Positions 28,101 through 35,589 of a stretch of 64,000 nt of DNA are shown piece by piece. The notes under the pieces were generated by a model. It did not search any database and was not told where the DNA came from. It saw nothing but the letters and a program-made list of their open reading frames with translations. Every line of letters starts with the position of its first letter. The first letter of the stretch is position 1. Location: assembly GCF_007746075.1 (NCBI RefSeq), contig NZ_CP036339.1:4121786-4185785 (forward strand), given 5' to 3'. The stretch is from Lacipirellula limnantheis. GTDB taxonomy: Bacteria; Planctomycetota; Planctomycetia; Pirellulales; Lacipirellulaceae. The translations under genes and the position numbers were made by a program.

Positions 28101-28592
28101 GAGGAGGGCCAATTCGCGCAGGCGCGGGGTCCCCCGGCGCTGCTGGCGGGCAAAATCCTGGGCGGCGACGTCCCGGCGGCGGAGTCGCGAAATCGTCTGG
28201 TCGACGAGGTTGACCAATCCGGCGGAGCCGCCGACCGGGGCAAAGTACTTGAGGGCGCCGTCGGCGGCGGCTTGGCCAATCACTTGCCGGACTAACCGTC
28301 GCCGCTGCAGGGTGGAAATGGGCCGCAGCGGCCGCGCCCCGTCTCTGACGACAGCGGCGGCGAACCCGGCGAAGGTCGTCACCCCCGGATCGAGTAAGGC
28401 GTCGGCGGAGGCGATGGCCAAGCGTTCGCGAATGTCGCGGGCGACGGCCTGCGTCGGGGCGATCCAAAGCGTCTGCCGCCGCTCGCCAAGTCCGCCTAAG
28501 CGCAATAGATCGCGGTACTTGCGCAACAGGGCGGCGCGCTGCGGCTCCCCTCTCAACGCAATTGCCACCACCAATCGGCCATCAGTTTTCAT
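25149..28592 (-). CDS. addB: ATP-dependent nuclease subunit AddB
   Basis: A 1147-residue subunit with an inactive-helicase body and a C-terminal Fe-S nuclease. The start at 28592 (MKTDGRLVV) is preferred over a frame extension rich in Pro and Arg. The nuclease motif VIDYKTSAK gives Asp1005 and Lys1007. The iron staple appears as Cys828 (ASCPFRFF) plus Cys1117, Cys1121 and Cys1127 near the end, a C-x3-C-x5-C arrangement, where Bacillus AddB, as I recall it, has C-x2-C-x5-C. A canonical Walker A is not evident at the N-terminus. The partner addA overlaps by four bases. Confidence 0.9.
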   Translation of the reverse strand: MKTDGRLVVAIALRGEPQRAALLRKYRDLLRLGGLGERRQTLWIAPTQAVARDIRERLAIASADALLDPGVTTFAGFAAAVVRDGARPLRPISTLQRRRLVRQVIGQAAADGALKYFAPVGGSAGLVNLVDQTISRLRRRDVAAQDFARQQRRGTPRLRELALLYHRYEQLLDQQWLVDEEGMFRAARDRMIAEPAVATGIKLAVVDGFTDFTKPQLAMIRLLAQRADSVIVTLPGDAADDQAQRRELFARTIATRNRLVDELGATVDSEGEPPTREDWPTMEHLRRNLFRSYRQLEPVSAASRKSLDQIEVIAASSVRAEIEEIARRVKTLLLAGTAPTDVAVAFRSTFDVADRIRQTFEDFGIPFYLDASRRLNATPLLRSLVNVLRLEVEDWPYRRLLHVVGDRSLTWWDDEKTHNLGSEGAGGAVTRGAVEWLVRQAQLPTGREALLALIGDGGRDGADPAAPSPAGDQRSVLSDADDPFGDEAIAAHPAHQPSRLLADLEARGFDARAATLRLRGFGELLEKLQRERTTERWIDAVATLAATLGLFGASASARREWAILVEGLRSAAHVDAWADAEPPKLSLADFVELVGATAAELPAPESRDATGRVQVLSAESMRHLRPRHLFVGGLSELAFPAGRGAGGEGDDGDSETVGESPSDARSDDMLLFFQTVTAPLASLTLSYPALDAKAQPLPPSPFLVELQRCFGEAAIKRTEQSLSYEHQHGDVPLSRSDVRRHAVLSAHETRDRKPNVKLLAALVRSPRYEEIGVSILEGIRTVAGRSDRKTFGPFEGVFSSAAARARLLGQYGVDYIWSPSRLETYASCPFRFFGEHLLKLEPLPELALESDLARRGSLLHETLARLYAVINALNDQGDAPSPAVVAREFQEMLDRVVGQRPRRGLDRALVEIERRQIADWAEQFARQHDEYAAAWPQLDGALKASYFEARFGPKNRRSESTDDANLSTDEPYQLTIGDEPIRFTGQIDRIDVATVGGVTVFNVIDYKTSAKHRVDDAKMRDGTQLQLPLYAMAVADLLLAEQQAVGLAAGYWSIRGKGFGANARSGGPLSLSEIEKGVVRESAAWPELKSALIQRIGEIVNGIRQGWFPVFNQDKDCGQYCPLSTGCRISHIRSLEKRWLPPVGDAT

Positions 28593-28759
28593 GGAACAAT
28601 CGTACACTAGATGCCGATGAGGCGACGAGAGGGGGGAAAGAGGGTCCGGGTTTCGGGGGTTCGGCTTCAGCAAATGCGGCGAGCGACATCCTGCGGATGG
28701 TCTTTGCGCTTCGGCAGCCCTGGGACCGCAAATCCCGAACTATGTTCCTCTCCATTTGT

Positions 28760-28789
28760 TTGACAGCAGAGGGCGAATTCGCCTAAACT
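28760..28789 (+). promoter_or_regulatory. Sigma-70-like promoter candidate
   Basis: A perfect -35 TTGACA (28760-28765) is followed after 18 bases by TAAACT (28784-28789), four of six matches to the -10 consensus. A transcript starting near 28796 would have a leader of about 275 bases before the DUF1559 start. Confidence 0.45.
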
Positions 28790-28903
28790 GTTACCGTATA
28801 GGAAGCTCCAGCTAGGGCAGTAGCGAAGCGACCGTCTTTTCTGACGATAGCGATCGCAAAAGCGTGCCGCGTGAAGAGGCGTTTTCGGCGGTGCCGCGTG
28901 AGA

Positions 28904-28920
28904 GATCAGCAGTGCTGATC
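28904..28920 (+). promoter_or_regulatory. Perfect 7-bp dyad in leader
   Basis: GATCAGC / AGT / GCTGATC, 28904-28920. It could be a hairpin in the leader RNA or a dimeric-protein operator. Confidence 0.4.
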
Positions 28921-28991
28921 GAGCGGCAATCGACCATCAACTCCTCTTCAGACGCCGAGGCGTGGCGGGCGATCCTGGATAGTTTTTTATT

Positions 28992-29039
28992 CCGCCGGGA
29001 ATCCATTTATCCCCCTGGCGGACGGTTTTCTTTTTTTTC
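28992..29039 (+). terminator. Terminator-like hairpin in the 5' leader of the DUF1559 gene
   Basis: CCGCCGGG (28992-28999) pairs with CCC-T-GGCGG (29013-29021, one bulge) and is followed by a long T-tract (29025-29039, mostly T). It ends 30 bases before the start codon and within 15 bases of the AAGGAGG site, so it either ends an upstream transcript or attenuates the downstream gene. Confidence 0.6.
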
Positions 29040-29069
29040 ATTTCCATTTTCCCCTGAAGGAGGTACACG

Positions 29070-30386
29070 ATGGAAAGAAACAGAAAGGTACGAGGTTTTA
29101 CCCTCGTCGAGCTGCTGGTGGTCATCGCGATCATCGGCGTGCTGGTGGCGCTGCTGCTGCCGGCCGTGCAGGCGGCCCGCGAAGCGGCCCGTCGCAATTC
29201 GTGCTTGAACAACATCAAGCAGATCAGCTTGGGGTTGAACAACCATGAGAGCGCGCGGCAGTTCTTCCCGCTTGCCTCAACGGCGCCGTTCCTCGGGAAA
29301 GCGGGCGTTGTCACGGACCTGACGTCGCTGAACAACGCGAGCACCGCGACGCCAACCGACGGCGACGGGTACAGCTGGCTGGTTCAGATCCTGCCGTACA
29401 TGGAACAGCAACCGCTTTACAATCGCATTCGGGATGCGAGCGTCGCCGGCGTGCAAGCCAAGTTGCTTATCGGTCCCTTTGGTACAACCGCTGCCAAGAC
29501 AGGTCTGGACTTGATTCCCGGGGCTGCCGCCGGCACTGCCAATCGGTACGCGCACGAAGTTCAGGTTGAAGCGTTCAAGTGTCCGAGCTTTCCGGGCGCC
29601 GACACGTCGAAGGTGCTGAAGATTAGCAATGTGAATGCGGCAGTGGGGAACTACGTCGCGGTAGCTTCGACCCATTACAATGCCGAAGGCTACACTGGCA
29701 CTGGCGGCGCGAGTGATACTGGCGCCTCGACCGGGACCATCTTCGACAGCCAAACTAGCGGGACCGCGCGGAAACAATTGGGCGGCAACGGCGCCATTCC
29801 GTTTTGGAATCGCACGAATGCCAATGACACCACGCAGTTTACGAAGGTGCGCGGCTCGACTCATGCGGGGCTTTCGCGCGACGGCACGTCGAACACCATT
29901 ATGTTCACCGAGTCGCGTGACGAAAACTTTGCAAGCTGGATTAGCGGTCTGTCTTCGTACGTCGTGGCCGTCGATCCAGGCTGGGGTCCGGTCGTGAAGA
30001 AGCAAACGAGCACCGGCTCGACAACTGCCGCTGCTGGCCAAACGCTGGCGCTTCGCTTTGGGCCGGACGGCACCTCGACGACGCCTGGTCAGTTGGCGCT
30101 GAACGTCGGCCAGAACGTCAAACGAGCTGGCGGCGAAACGGCGGCAACCGATCCAGCGCCTGCTGCGGAAGATCCGACGAACAAAAAGGCTTACTTCTAC
30201 GCCAAGCCTTTTGCTCATTTTACGAACAATCCGCGCGTCTTTGGCCCGTCGAGCGCCCACTCGGGCGACATCGTCCTGCACGGCTGGGGTGACGGTCACG
30301 GTTCGGCTATTAACGCCAACATTGATCGCAACGTCTACCTGTGGCAGGTCACCCGCAACGGCGGCGAGGTCATTCCTCAGCAGTGA
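29070..30386 (+). CDS. DUF1559 prepilin-like secreted protein
   Basis: A 438-residue member of the very large planctomycete DUF1559 family. The ribosome binding site is strong (AAGGAGG, eight bases upstream). The N-terminus is a type IV prepilin signal: basic MERNRKVRG, then [17 protein letters not shown], with cleavage expected after Gly9 and Glu at +5. The [13 protein letters not shown] segment and the C-terminal [25 protein letters not shown] (H-x9-DG type motif) define the family. These proteins are thought to be exported by a pseudopilin pathway; function is unproven. It is a single gene, followed by a strong terminator. Confidence 0.93.
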   Translation: MERNRKVRGFTLVELLVVIAIIGVLVALLLPAVQAAREAARRNSCLNNIKQISLGLNNHESARQFFPLASTAPFLGKAGVVTDLTSLNNASTATPTDGDGYSWLVQILPYMEQQPLYNRIRDASVAGVQAKLLIGPFGTTAAKTGLDLIPGAAAGTANRYAHEVQVEAFKCPSFPGADTSKVLKISNVNAAVGNYVAVASTHYNAEGYTGTGGASDTGASTGTIFDSQTSGTARKQLGGNGAIPFWNRTNANDTTQFTKVRGSTHAGLSRDGTSNTIMFTESRDENFASWISGLSSYVVAVDPGWGPVVKKQTSTGSTTAAAGQTLALRFGPDGTSTTPGQLALNVGQNVKRAGGETAATDPAPAAEDPTNKKAYFYAKPFAHFTNNPRVFGPSSAHSGDIVLHGWGDGHGSAINANIDRNVYLWQVTRNGGEVIPQQ

Positions 30387-30429
30387 GCGTGATCTCGCTC
30401 ACCTGAGCGGTCTGAAAGTTAGCTAACGC

Positions 30430-30470
30430 CCGCCGCGGAGAGGATCGTCCTTTCCGCGGCGGTTTTATTT
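30430..30470 (+). terminator. Strong intrinsic terminator
   Basis: CCGCCGCGGA (30430-30439) pairs perfectly with TCCGCGGCGG (30453-30462) and is followed by TTTTATTT. It ends the DUF1559 transcript 44 bases after the stop. Confidence 0.9.
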
Positions 30471-30471
30471 G

Positions 30472-30552
30472 GTAAATGACGAATAACGAAATCCGAATGA
30501 CGAATGAAGGACGCAAGCGATCGTCATTCGTCATTCGGATTTCGTCATTTAT
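30472..30552. repeat. Palindromic intergenic repeat, copy 2
   Basis: The left arm 30473-30507 (containing CGAAATCCGAATGACGAATGA) and right arm 30521-30551 are inverted copies of the element at 14076-14165. It ends 12 bases before the mutM ATG and occupies the place where its ribosome binding site would be. Confidence 0.85.
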
Positions 30553-30563
30553 GGTTCCTTCCC

Positions 30564-31397
30564 ATGCCCGAGCTTCCTGAAGTCGAAACGATGCGTCGCG
30601 GGGTCGAGCCGGTCGTCGGCGCGAGGATTGTGTCGTTCGAACGCCTCCCTTCGCCGCGCAAGCCAATCGCTCTGTCGCCCGGCGTGGCGGCGTTTCGCCG
30701 GCGCGTCGAAGGGGCGCGCGTCGAGCGAACTGGCCGGGCCGGCAAACGCGTGGTCCTTTGGCTCGATCGGGGGGACGCGATCGTCTTCGAACCGCGGATG
30801 ACTGGGCTCCTGCTTATCGACGAGCCAGTCGATGCGCTCTACGCCCGCGTCCGTCTGAAGTTTCGCGGCGGGGCAGCGAAGGAACTCGTTTATTGGGACC
30901 GCCGCGGACTGGGAAACGTCCGCCTGCTGAGCGAGGGGGAGTTTGAGCGGACGTTCGGCCTCCACGCGCTAGGGCCCGACGCGTTGGCGATGACGGCGGA
31001 GTTGTATCGCGAGCGGCTCGGCAGTTCGCAGCGGGCGGTGAAGGTGGCCCTGCTCGACCAGCGGGCGGTCGCTGGCATCGGCAACCTCTATGCTTCGGAG
31101 ATTCTGCACCACGCGGGCGTTCACCCGGAGCGATCGTGCCGCGAGTTGAAACCAGCGCAGTGGCGGGCGATCGCCGCGGCCGCCTTGGAGGTGCTCGAGA
31201 CGGCGATCAGGTATGAAGGCTCGACGCTGAGCGACGGCACCTATCGCAACGCGCTCAACAAGTCGGGCGGGTACCAGAATGAACACCGTGTCTACGCGAA
31301 GGCGGGGGACAATTGCCCACGGTGCGGCCGAGGGACGATCGAACGAATCGTGCAGACGCAACGCTCGACGTTTTTCTGCCGGCGGTGCCAGAAGTAG
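30564..31397 (+). CDS. mutM: Formamidopyrimidine-DNA glycosylase (Fpg/MutM)
   Basis: A 277-residue base-excision repair enzyme removing 8-oxoguanine and FaPy lesions. The start at 30564 places the catalytic Pro2-Glu3 after Met1 (MPELPEVETMRRGV), as the mechanism demands. TGRAGKRVV carries the conserved Lys, and VAGIGNLYASEIL is the H2TH region. The C-terminal zinc finger is CPRCG...FFCRRC (C-x2-C-x16-C-x2-C). No Shine-Dalgarno is visible; the preceding palindromic repeat runs up to 12 bases before ATG. It is convergent with the kinase gene, with 18 bases between the stops. Confidence 0.95.
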   Translation: MPELPEVETMRRGVEPVVGARIVSFERLPSPRKPIALSPGVAAFRRRVEGARVERTGRAGKRVVLWLDRGDAIVFEPRMTGLLLIDEPVDALYARVRLKFRGGAAKELVYWDRRGLGNVRLLSEGEFERTFGLHALGPDALAMTAELYRERLGSSQRAVKVALLDQRAVAGIGNLYASEILHHAGVHPERSCRELKPAQWRAIAAAALEVLETAIRYEGSTLSDGTYRNALNKSGGYQNEHRVYAKAGDNCPRCGRGTIERIVQTQRSTFFCRRCQK

Positions 31398-31415
31398 CCG
31401 CGGGATCGCGATCGA

Positions 31416-32420
31416 CTACTCGGCGGATTCGAGGGCTCGGCCGCGGAAGGAGCGGATGGCTTCGATCATTTCATCTATCGTTTGGAAGCGATCGCCTGGC
31501 TGCTTGGCCATGGCCTTCAGCGCGATATCAGCCAACGCCGCGGGAATTTGCCGGTTTGGCGCCCGCTCACGGGGAGGCGCGGGCATCTCGTTGATGATTT
31601 TTTGGAACGTCTCGTGGACCTGCTTGCCGCGCAGCGGTTCGGTAAGCGTCAGCACTTCGTAAAGCACTGCGCCGGCGCTGTAAACGTCGGTCCGCGCGTC
31701 GATCTGATCGCTGCCGCCGCGCACCTGCTCGGGCGACATGTAGAGCGGCGTGCCCGGCCGCTGGTTGACGTCGGTGAGGATTTGATGCTCCATGATGCGG
31801 GCATCCTGTTCGCTCTCTTCGTCGGCCCACACCTTGGCGACGCCCCAATCGAGCAGCACCGCTTCGCCGAAGGCTCCGACGAGAATATTCTCCGGTTTCA
31901 CGTCGCGATGGACGACCCCGTGCGCGTGCGCATAGGCCAAGCCGTTGCAGACCTGCACCAAGACGCCCAACATTCGCTCCAGGCCGAAATGGGCGAGGGC
32001 CTGTTCGTCTCCCTTGGCCTGTCGCTCGATGATGCCGCGGACCGTTTCTCCTTCGACCTTCTTCATGGTGAAGTACAGCCGGTCTTCGGTGTCACGACCC
32101 AAGTCGTAAACGGGCACCGTGACGGGATGCTGCAGTTGAGCGGTCACCCGCGCCTCCCGTAGGAATCGGGACTGCATGTAAGCGTTGTTCGCGAGGTGAG
32201 GGTGGAGGGTCTTCATGACCACCGTGCGGCCTAGCGTCTTGTCACGGCAAGTCCGCAGTTGGGCGGAGCCGCCGCTCGCCAGCGGCTGGAAGCTGCTGTA
32301 GCGGCCGAACCCGACTGTCTGAAAGCTCGGCAATTCGGCGTCGGTGTCCTTCACGTAGATGTGAGGATAAGCGTCCGGCTGCGCATCGGCGGGGGTCGGG
32401 ACGGCGCGAAAGTCAGACAT
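31416..32420 (-). CDS. Serine/threonine protein kinase, soluble
   Basis: A 334-residue Hanks-type kinase starting at MSDFRAV (32420). The catalytic core fills almost the whole protein: a degenerate glycine loop (ASGGSAQ), Lys70 (VVMKTL), Glu89 (FLREARV), the HRD loop His171-Asp173 (VVHRDVKPENILV), DWG in place of DFG (Asp191) and YMSPEQ in place of APE. DWG and SPE are frequent in planctomycete kinases, so activity is plausible. No transmembrane segment, PASTA or TPR domain follows, unlike most bacterial kinases. It is divergent from the DUF3500-like gene. Substrates are unknown. Confidence 0.9.
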   Translation of the reverse strand: MSDFRAVPTPADAQPDAYPHIYVKDTDAELPSFQTVGFGRYSSFQPLASGGSAQLRTCRDKTLGRTVVMKTLHPHLANNAYMQSRFLREARVTAQLQHPVTVPVYDLGRDTEDRLYFTMKKVEGETVRGIIERQAKGDEQALAHFGLERMLGVLVQVCNGLAYAHAHGVVHRDVKPENILVGAFGEAVLLDWGVAKVWADEESEQDARIMEHQILTDVNQRPGTPLYMSPEQVRGGSDQIDARTDVYSAGAVLYEVLTLTEPLRGKQVHETFQKIINEMPAPPRERAPNRQIPAALADIALKAMAKQPGDRFQTIDEMIEAIRSFRGRALESAE

Positions 32421-32626
32421 GGTTGGCGTGCTCGCAGGGAAACGGGCGTATCCTGTAAGTTTAGTGACGTATTGCTTCGAGGCCAGCGATGCGGTCGGAG
32501 GGCCGACGATCGACGATAACATGGCGTCGCGCCTGGCGATCGGATGGCCGCAGCTGGTCGTTGACCCGCCTTCATTCGGGGGTCTAATGGTAGTAGCTTT
32601 TCCCTCGATTCTCAGGAGTTCTTGTC

Positions 32627-33649
32627 ATGTCGCGGTCGCCACTGGATCGACGTGAGTTTTTGGAACGAGCCGGACAGTCGGCCTTGGTGCTCGGGGCCGC
32701 CGCCTCCTGGGCGCCAGCCGGCGGAGCGGCCGAACCGAGCCCAGCCAGCACGCCTGCAGCGGAATCGTTCGTGAAGCTGCTGTACGAGTCGCTGACGCCC
32801 GGCCAACGCGAAAAAATCTGCTTTGCCTGGGATCATCAGGATAACGAACGCGGGCTCCTGCGGACGCGCGTGGCGAACAATTGGAACATCACTGACGAAA
32901 CGATCGACAGCAAGTTCTATACTCCCGAGCAGCAGGAACTCATCCACGCGATTTACCGCGGCATCATCGCTCCGGAATGGCACGAGCGCTATGACAAGCA
33001 GCAGGATGACGACTCGGGGGGATTCGGACTGAACAACAGCATCGCCATCTTTGGCGCGCCGGGCGACGGGAAGAGCGAATTGGTGCTTACTGGGCGTCAC
33101 ATGACGCTGCGCTGCGACGGCGACTCGGCCGAGCACGTGGCGTTTGGCGGTCCGATCTTCTATGGCCATGATCCGCTGGGGACCTTCGACGAAGAGGCGA
33201 ACCACGAGGGAAATGTCTTCTGGCCGCAGGCCGTCGAGGCAAACAAGCTATATCAGGCGCTCGACGGCAAGCAGCAAAAGCTGGCCCTGGTCAGCGATTT
33301 GCCCAGTGAGGAACAAGTTGCCTTCCGCGGAGCCAAAGGAGGATTTGCGGGAATTCCAGTGACGGAGCTATCGGCCGACCAAAAGGCGCGCGTGCAGGAG
33401 GTACTGCGTAAGCTGGTGGAACCTTTCCGGCAAAGCGACCGCGATGAGGCGCTAGCTTGCCTCAAAGCGCAAGGCGGCATCGACGCGTGTAGCTTGGCGT
33501 TTTACCAGCCGGGCGACATCGGCAACGACCAGGTCTGGGACAATTGGCGGTTGGAAGGCCCGTCGTTCGTTTGGCATTTCCGTGGCGCTCCTCACGTTCA
33601 TGTGTGGGTCAATGTCGCTGACGATCCATCGCCGCAGTTGAATGCGTAA
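32627..33649 (+). CDS. DUF3500-like protein, Tat-exported
   Basis: A 340-residue protein with a twin-arginine signal (DRREFLERAGQSALVLGAAASW, residues 7-28). The body resembles DUF3500: LTPGQREKICFAW near the N-terminus, a central GRHMTLRCDGD strand pair with GGPIFYGHDP, the LSADQKARVQEVL helix and a C-terminal GPSFVWHFRGAPHVHVWVN, parallel to the family's HxH-type ending. DUF3500 proteins are exported and uncharacterised. A P-loop-like GAPGDGKS stretch is part of the family's beta region and should not be read as ATP binding. A ribosome binding site (CAGGAG) lies ten bases before ATG. Confidence 0.7.
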   Translation: MSRSPLDRREFLERAGQSALVLGAAASWAPAGGAAEPSPASTPAAESFVKLLYESLTPGQREKICFAWDHQDNERGLLRTRVANNWNITDETIDSKFYTPEQQELIHAIYRGIIAPEWHERYDKQQDDDSGGFGLNNSIAIFGAPGDGKSELVLTGRHMTLRCDGDSAEHVAFGGPIFYGHDPLGTFDEEANHEGNVFWPQAVEANKLYQALDGKQQKLALVSDLPSEEQVAFRGAKGGFAGIPVTELSADQKARVQEVLRKLVEPFRQSDRDEALACLKAQGGIDACSLAFYQPGDIGNDQVWDNWRLEGPSFVWHFRGAPHVHVWVNVADDPSPQLNA

Positions 33650-33742
33650 GGGAAGCGGACCAACGGCGGTTGAATCTCGGGCGTTCGCGGCCTACGCTGG
33701 GTGGTTTGTCCCTTTCAGCTTTAGCGCTGTCGTCGATTCATT

Positions 33743-34477
33743 ATGCTTTCCCCGCGAAACGCCGCCCCAGCCGCGCCGCCGCGCTGGCAGAGCATTGCCA
33801 CGGTGCTGATCATCTTGCACTTGTTTTGCCTGGCGATCGGCGTGGCGATCAATGTCGGCGGGGGGAAGTCGCTGGTGGGGCAGTCGCTGCGCAACGTGCC
33901 GCTCGCGAGGCAATACCTGCGCGGCATCATGATGGACCTTGCCTACGATTTTCATCTCGCGGGAGCCGAAGACGACGACGGCGTTCATCGCCTGCAGCTG
34001 TTGAAGGCCAACGCTCCGCCAAACGATCCTGGCGCCGTGTTGGCGGAACTGCCGGACGACGGCAACCAGCTTCGCATACGGCGGCAACGCTACCAGCAGT
34101 TGGCGTTCCATGTGTCGTTCTTCGACAATCTATTCGCCGAGAACAACGACTTGCGTACGAAGCTGCCGCTGCAAGTCGCCGAGCGCTGGGTGGCGGCCGA
34201 AGGCTTGCCGACCGATTCGTATCTGCTGCGCTGCGTGAAGATCCCTTCGAAGCGGCTGCCGCGGGCGATAGAAGCCGATATTACCTACGCCTATGTCATG
34301 CGTGAGGGGGGTCTGCGGCAGCAGGTGGTCGAAAAGCCGGCTCCCGAGCCGATCAACATCTTCATGGTGTGGGATCCGAACGAGGGGCACTATCAGGGGG
34401 CGCGAGAAGCGGCGTTGGGGCAACGTGCGCTGGTGGCGGGTTCAACGGCGGCTAAGGCGACGAGCGACGCGAAGTGA
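33743..34477 (+). CDS. Hypothetical single-pass membrane protein, HTTM partner
   Basis: A 244-residue protein with one N-terminal transmembrane helix (about 18-38, ATVLIILHLFCLAIGVAINVG) and an exported C-terminal domain of about 200 residues (DLAYDFHLAGAEDDDG; RIRRQRYQQLAFHVSFFD; YLLRCVKIPSKRL) that I cannot assign. It lies 51 bases before an HTTM-family gene on the same strand, so the two are likely made together. The ending AGSTAAKATSDAK is low-complexity. Confidence 0.65.
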   Translation: MLSPRNAAPAAPPRWQSIATVLIILHLFCLAIGVAINVGGGKSLVGQSLRNVPLARQYLRGIMMDLAYDFHLAGAEDDDGVHRLQLLKANAPPNDPGAVLAELPDDGNQLRIRRQRYQQLAFHVSFFDNLFAENNDLRTKLPLQVAERWVAAEGLPTDSYLLRCVKIPSKRLPRAIEADITYAYVMREGGLRQQVVEKPAPEPINIFMVWDPNEGHYQGAREAALGQRALVAGSTAAKATSDAK

Positions 34478-34528
34478 CGTCGATGTAACTCGTAAGTCAA
34501 CGAAGCGCAAGACTCACAATCGATCAAT

Positions 34529-35458
34529 ATGCACGCTGTTACTGCTTACTTCGAAGATCTCAATTCGAGCGTCGGCGCGGCATGGAATCGCTTTTGGTTC
34601 ACCCCGTCGGCGGCGACGACGCTCGGGCTGATGCGCGTCGCGGCGGGCCTGCTCGCTTTATACGCGGTTGCCACCTACGGCCCCGATCTGGAACTCTGGT
34701 TCGGAGAAGGGGGCATGTTGCCGCTGGAGATGGTCCGCAGCTTGTACGACGGCCAATGGTCGCTGCTCGACTACGTCCCGGCGAACATGCTCTGGCCGGC
34801 GTACTGGTCCGCACTCGTGGTGATTGCCCTGTTCACGCTCGGCGTGGGGGGCCGCGCCATGGCACTTGGCGCGACGGTCGCGACGTTCAGCTTCTTCACC
34901 CGGGCGCCGCTGGTGACTGGCGAGTTTGAGTCGATTCTCTCGTTTCTTCTCGTCTATCTCTGCATCGGTCGGGCGGATGACGCCTACTCGCTCAAGGCCC
35001 TGTGGCGGCGCCATACGACGAGCTCGCCGCTGCCGCCGGCGCCCTCGCCGTTCAACACCATCTCTCTGCGGCTCGTTCAGGTTCATACGGCCCTGGCCTG
35101 TTTGATGATGGGGTGGGCTCAGCTGGCCGCGCCGGAAAGCGCGTGGTGGAGCGGCGAAGGAATCTGGCTCGCCGCCGCTCGTCCGAATATGTCGCTGATT
35201 GACCTCAGCGCATTAGCGGACCACCCGCGACTGACCGCGGCGTGGAGCCATGCGATCACGCTTTACCTGCTGGCGATGCCAGTCTTCATTTGGAGCCGGC
35301 TGGCTCGGCCGCTGTTGATTGTGGCGGGGGGCCTCGTCTGGATTTCCTTTGCCGTCGCGAGCGGCTGGACGCCGTTCTGCGCTGCGATGCTCACGGCGAC
35401 TGCGGCGTTCGTCGAGCCGGCGGGACTGCGACCTACGCGCGAGTTGGCGATTGCCTGA
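34529..35458 (+). CDS. HTTM-domain (vitamin-K-carboxylase-like) membrane protein
   Basis: A 309-residue protein with about seven membrane segments. It has the HTTM layout: an N-terminal LGLMRVAAGLLALYAV helix, GEGGMLPLEMV loop, FFTRAPLVTGEFESIL and RLVQVHTALACLMMGWAQLAAPEWW-type segment in which one transmembrane helix is followed by W-x2-G-x-G. HTTM proteins resemble vitamin-K-dependent gamma-carboxylase; bacterial members are uncharacterised and the catalytic Lys of the vertebrate enzyme is not apparent. It follows the single-pass protein by 51 bases. Confidence 0.78.
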   Translation: MHAVTAYFEDLNSSVGAAWNRFWFTPSAATTLGLMRVAAGLLALYAVATYGPDLELWFGEGGMLPLEMVRSLYDGQWSLLDYVPANMLWPAYWSALVVIALFTLGVGGRAMALGATVATFSFFTRAPLVTGEFESILSFLLVYLCIGRADDAYSLKALWRRHTTSSPLPPAPSPFNTISLRLVQVHTALACLMMGWAQLAAPESAWWSGEGIWLAAARPNMSLIDLSALADHPRLTAAWSHAITLYLLAMPVFIWSRLARPLLIVAGGLVWISFAVASGWTPFCAAMLTATAAFVEPAGLRPTRELAIA

Positions 35459-35589
35459 AATCGGCTGGGCCCAGCGACGCCTCCCCGGACGCAGTTGGCC
35501 CCACCTTTGCCGCCGTCGCCCGATAAGCGGAAGGCCGGCCGCCTCGCTGCCATTGAAGCAATGGTCTTGTCCTGCACCAATGATGCGCG

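Larger units (their letters stand above)
28593..29069. other. Divergent control region with long leader of the DUF1559 gene
   Basis: A 477-base stretch between addB (minus) and the DUF1559 gene (plus). It holds a sigma-70-like promoter, a perfect short hairpin and a terminator-like hairpin, listed separately. Between them lie two copies of GTGCCGCGTGA about 37 bases apart (28864 and 28901). No protein gene is apparent. Confidence 0.6.

Noticed and set aside
33053-33076. Walker-A-like GAPGDGKS in the DUF3500-like protein
   Set aside because: The protein has a Tat signal and no Walker B or ATPase context; the segment falls in the family's central beta region, so the match is coincidental.
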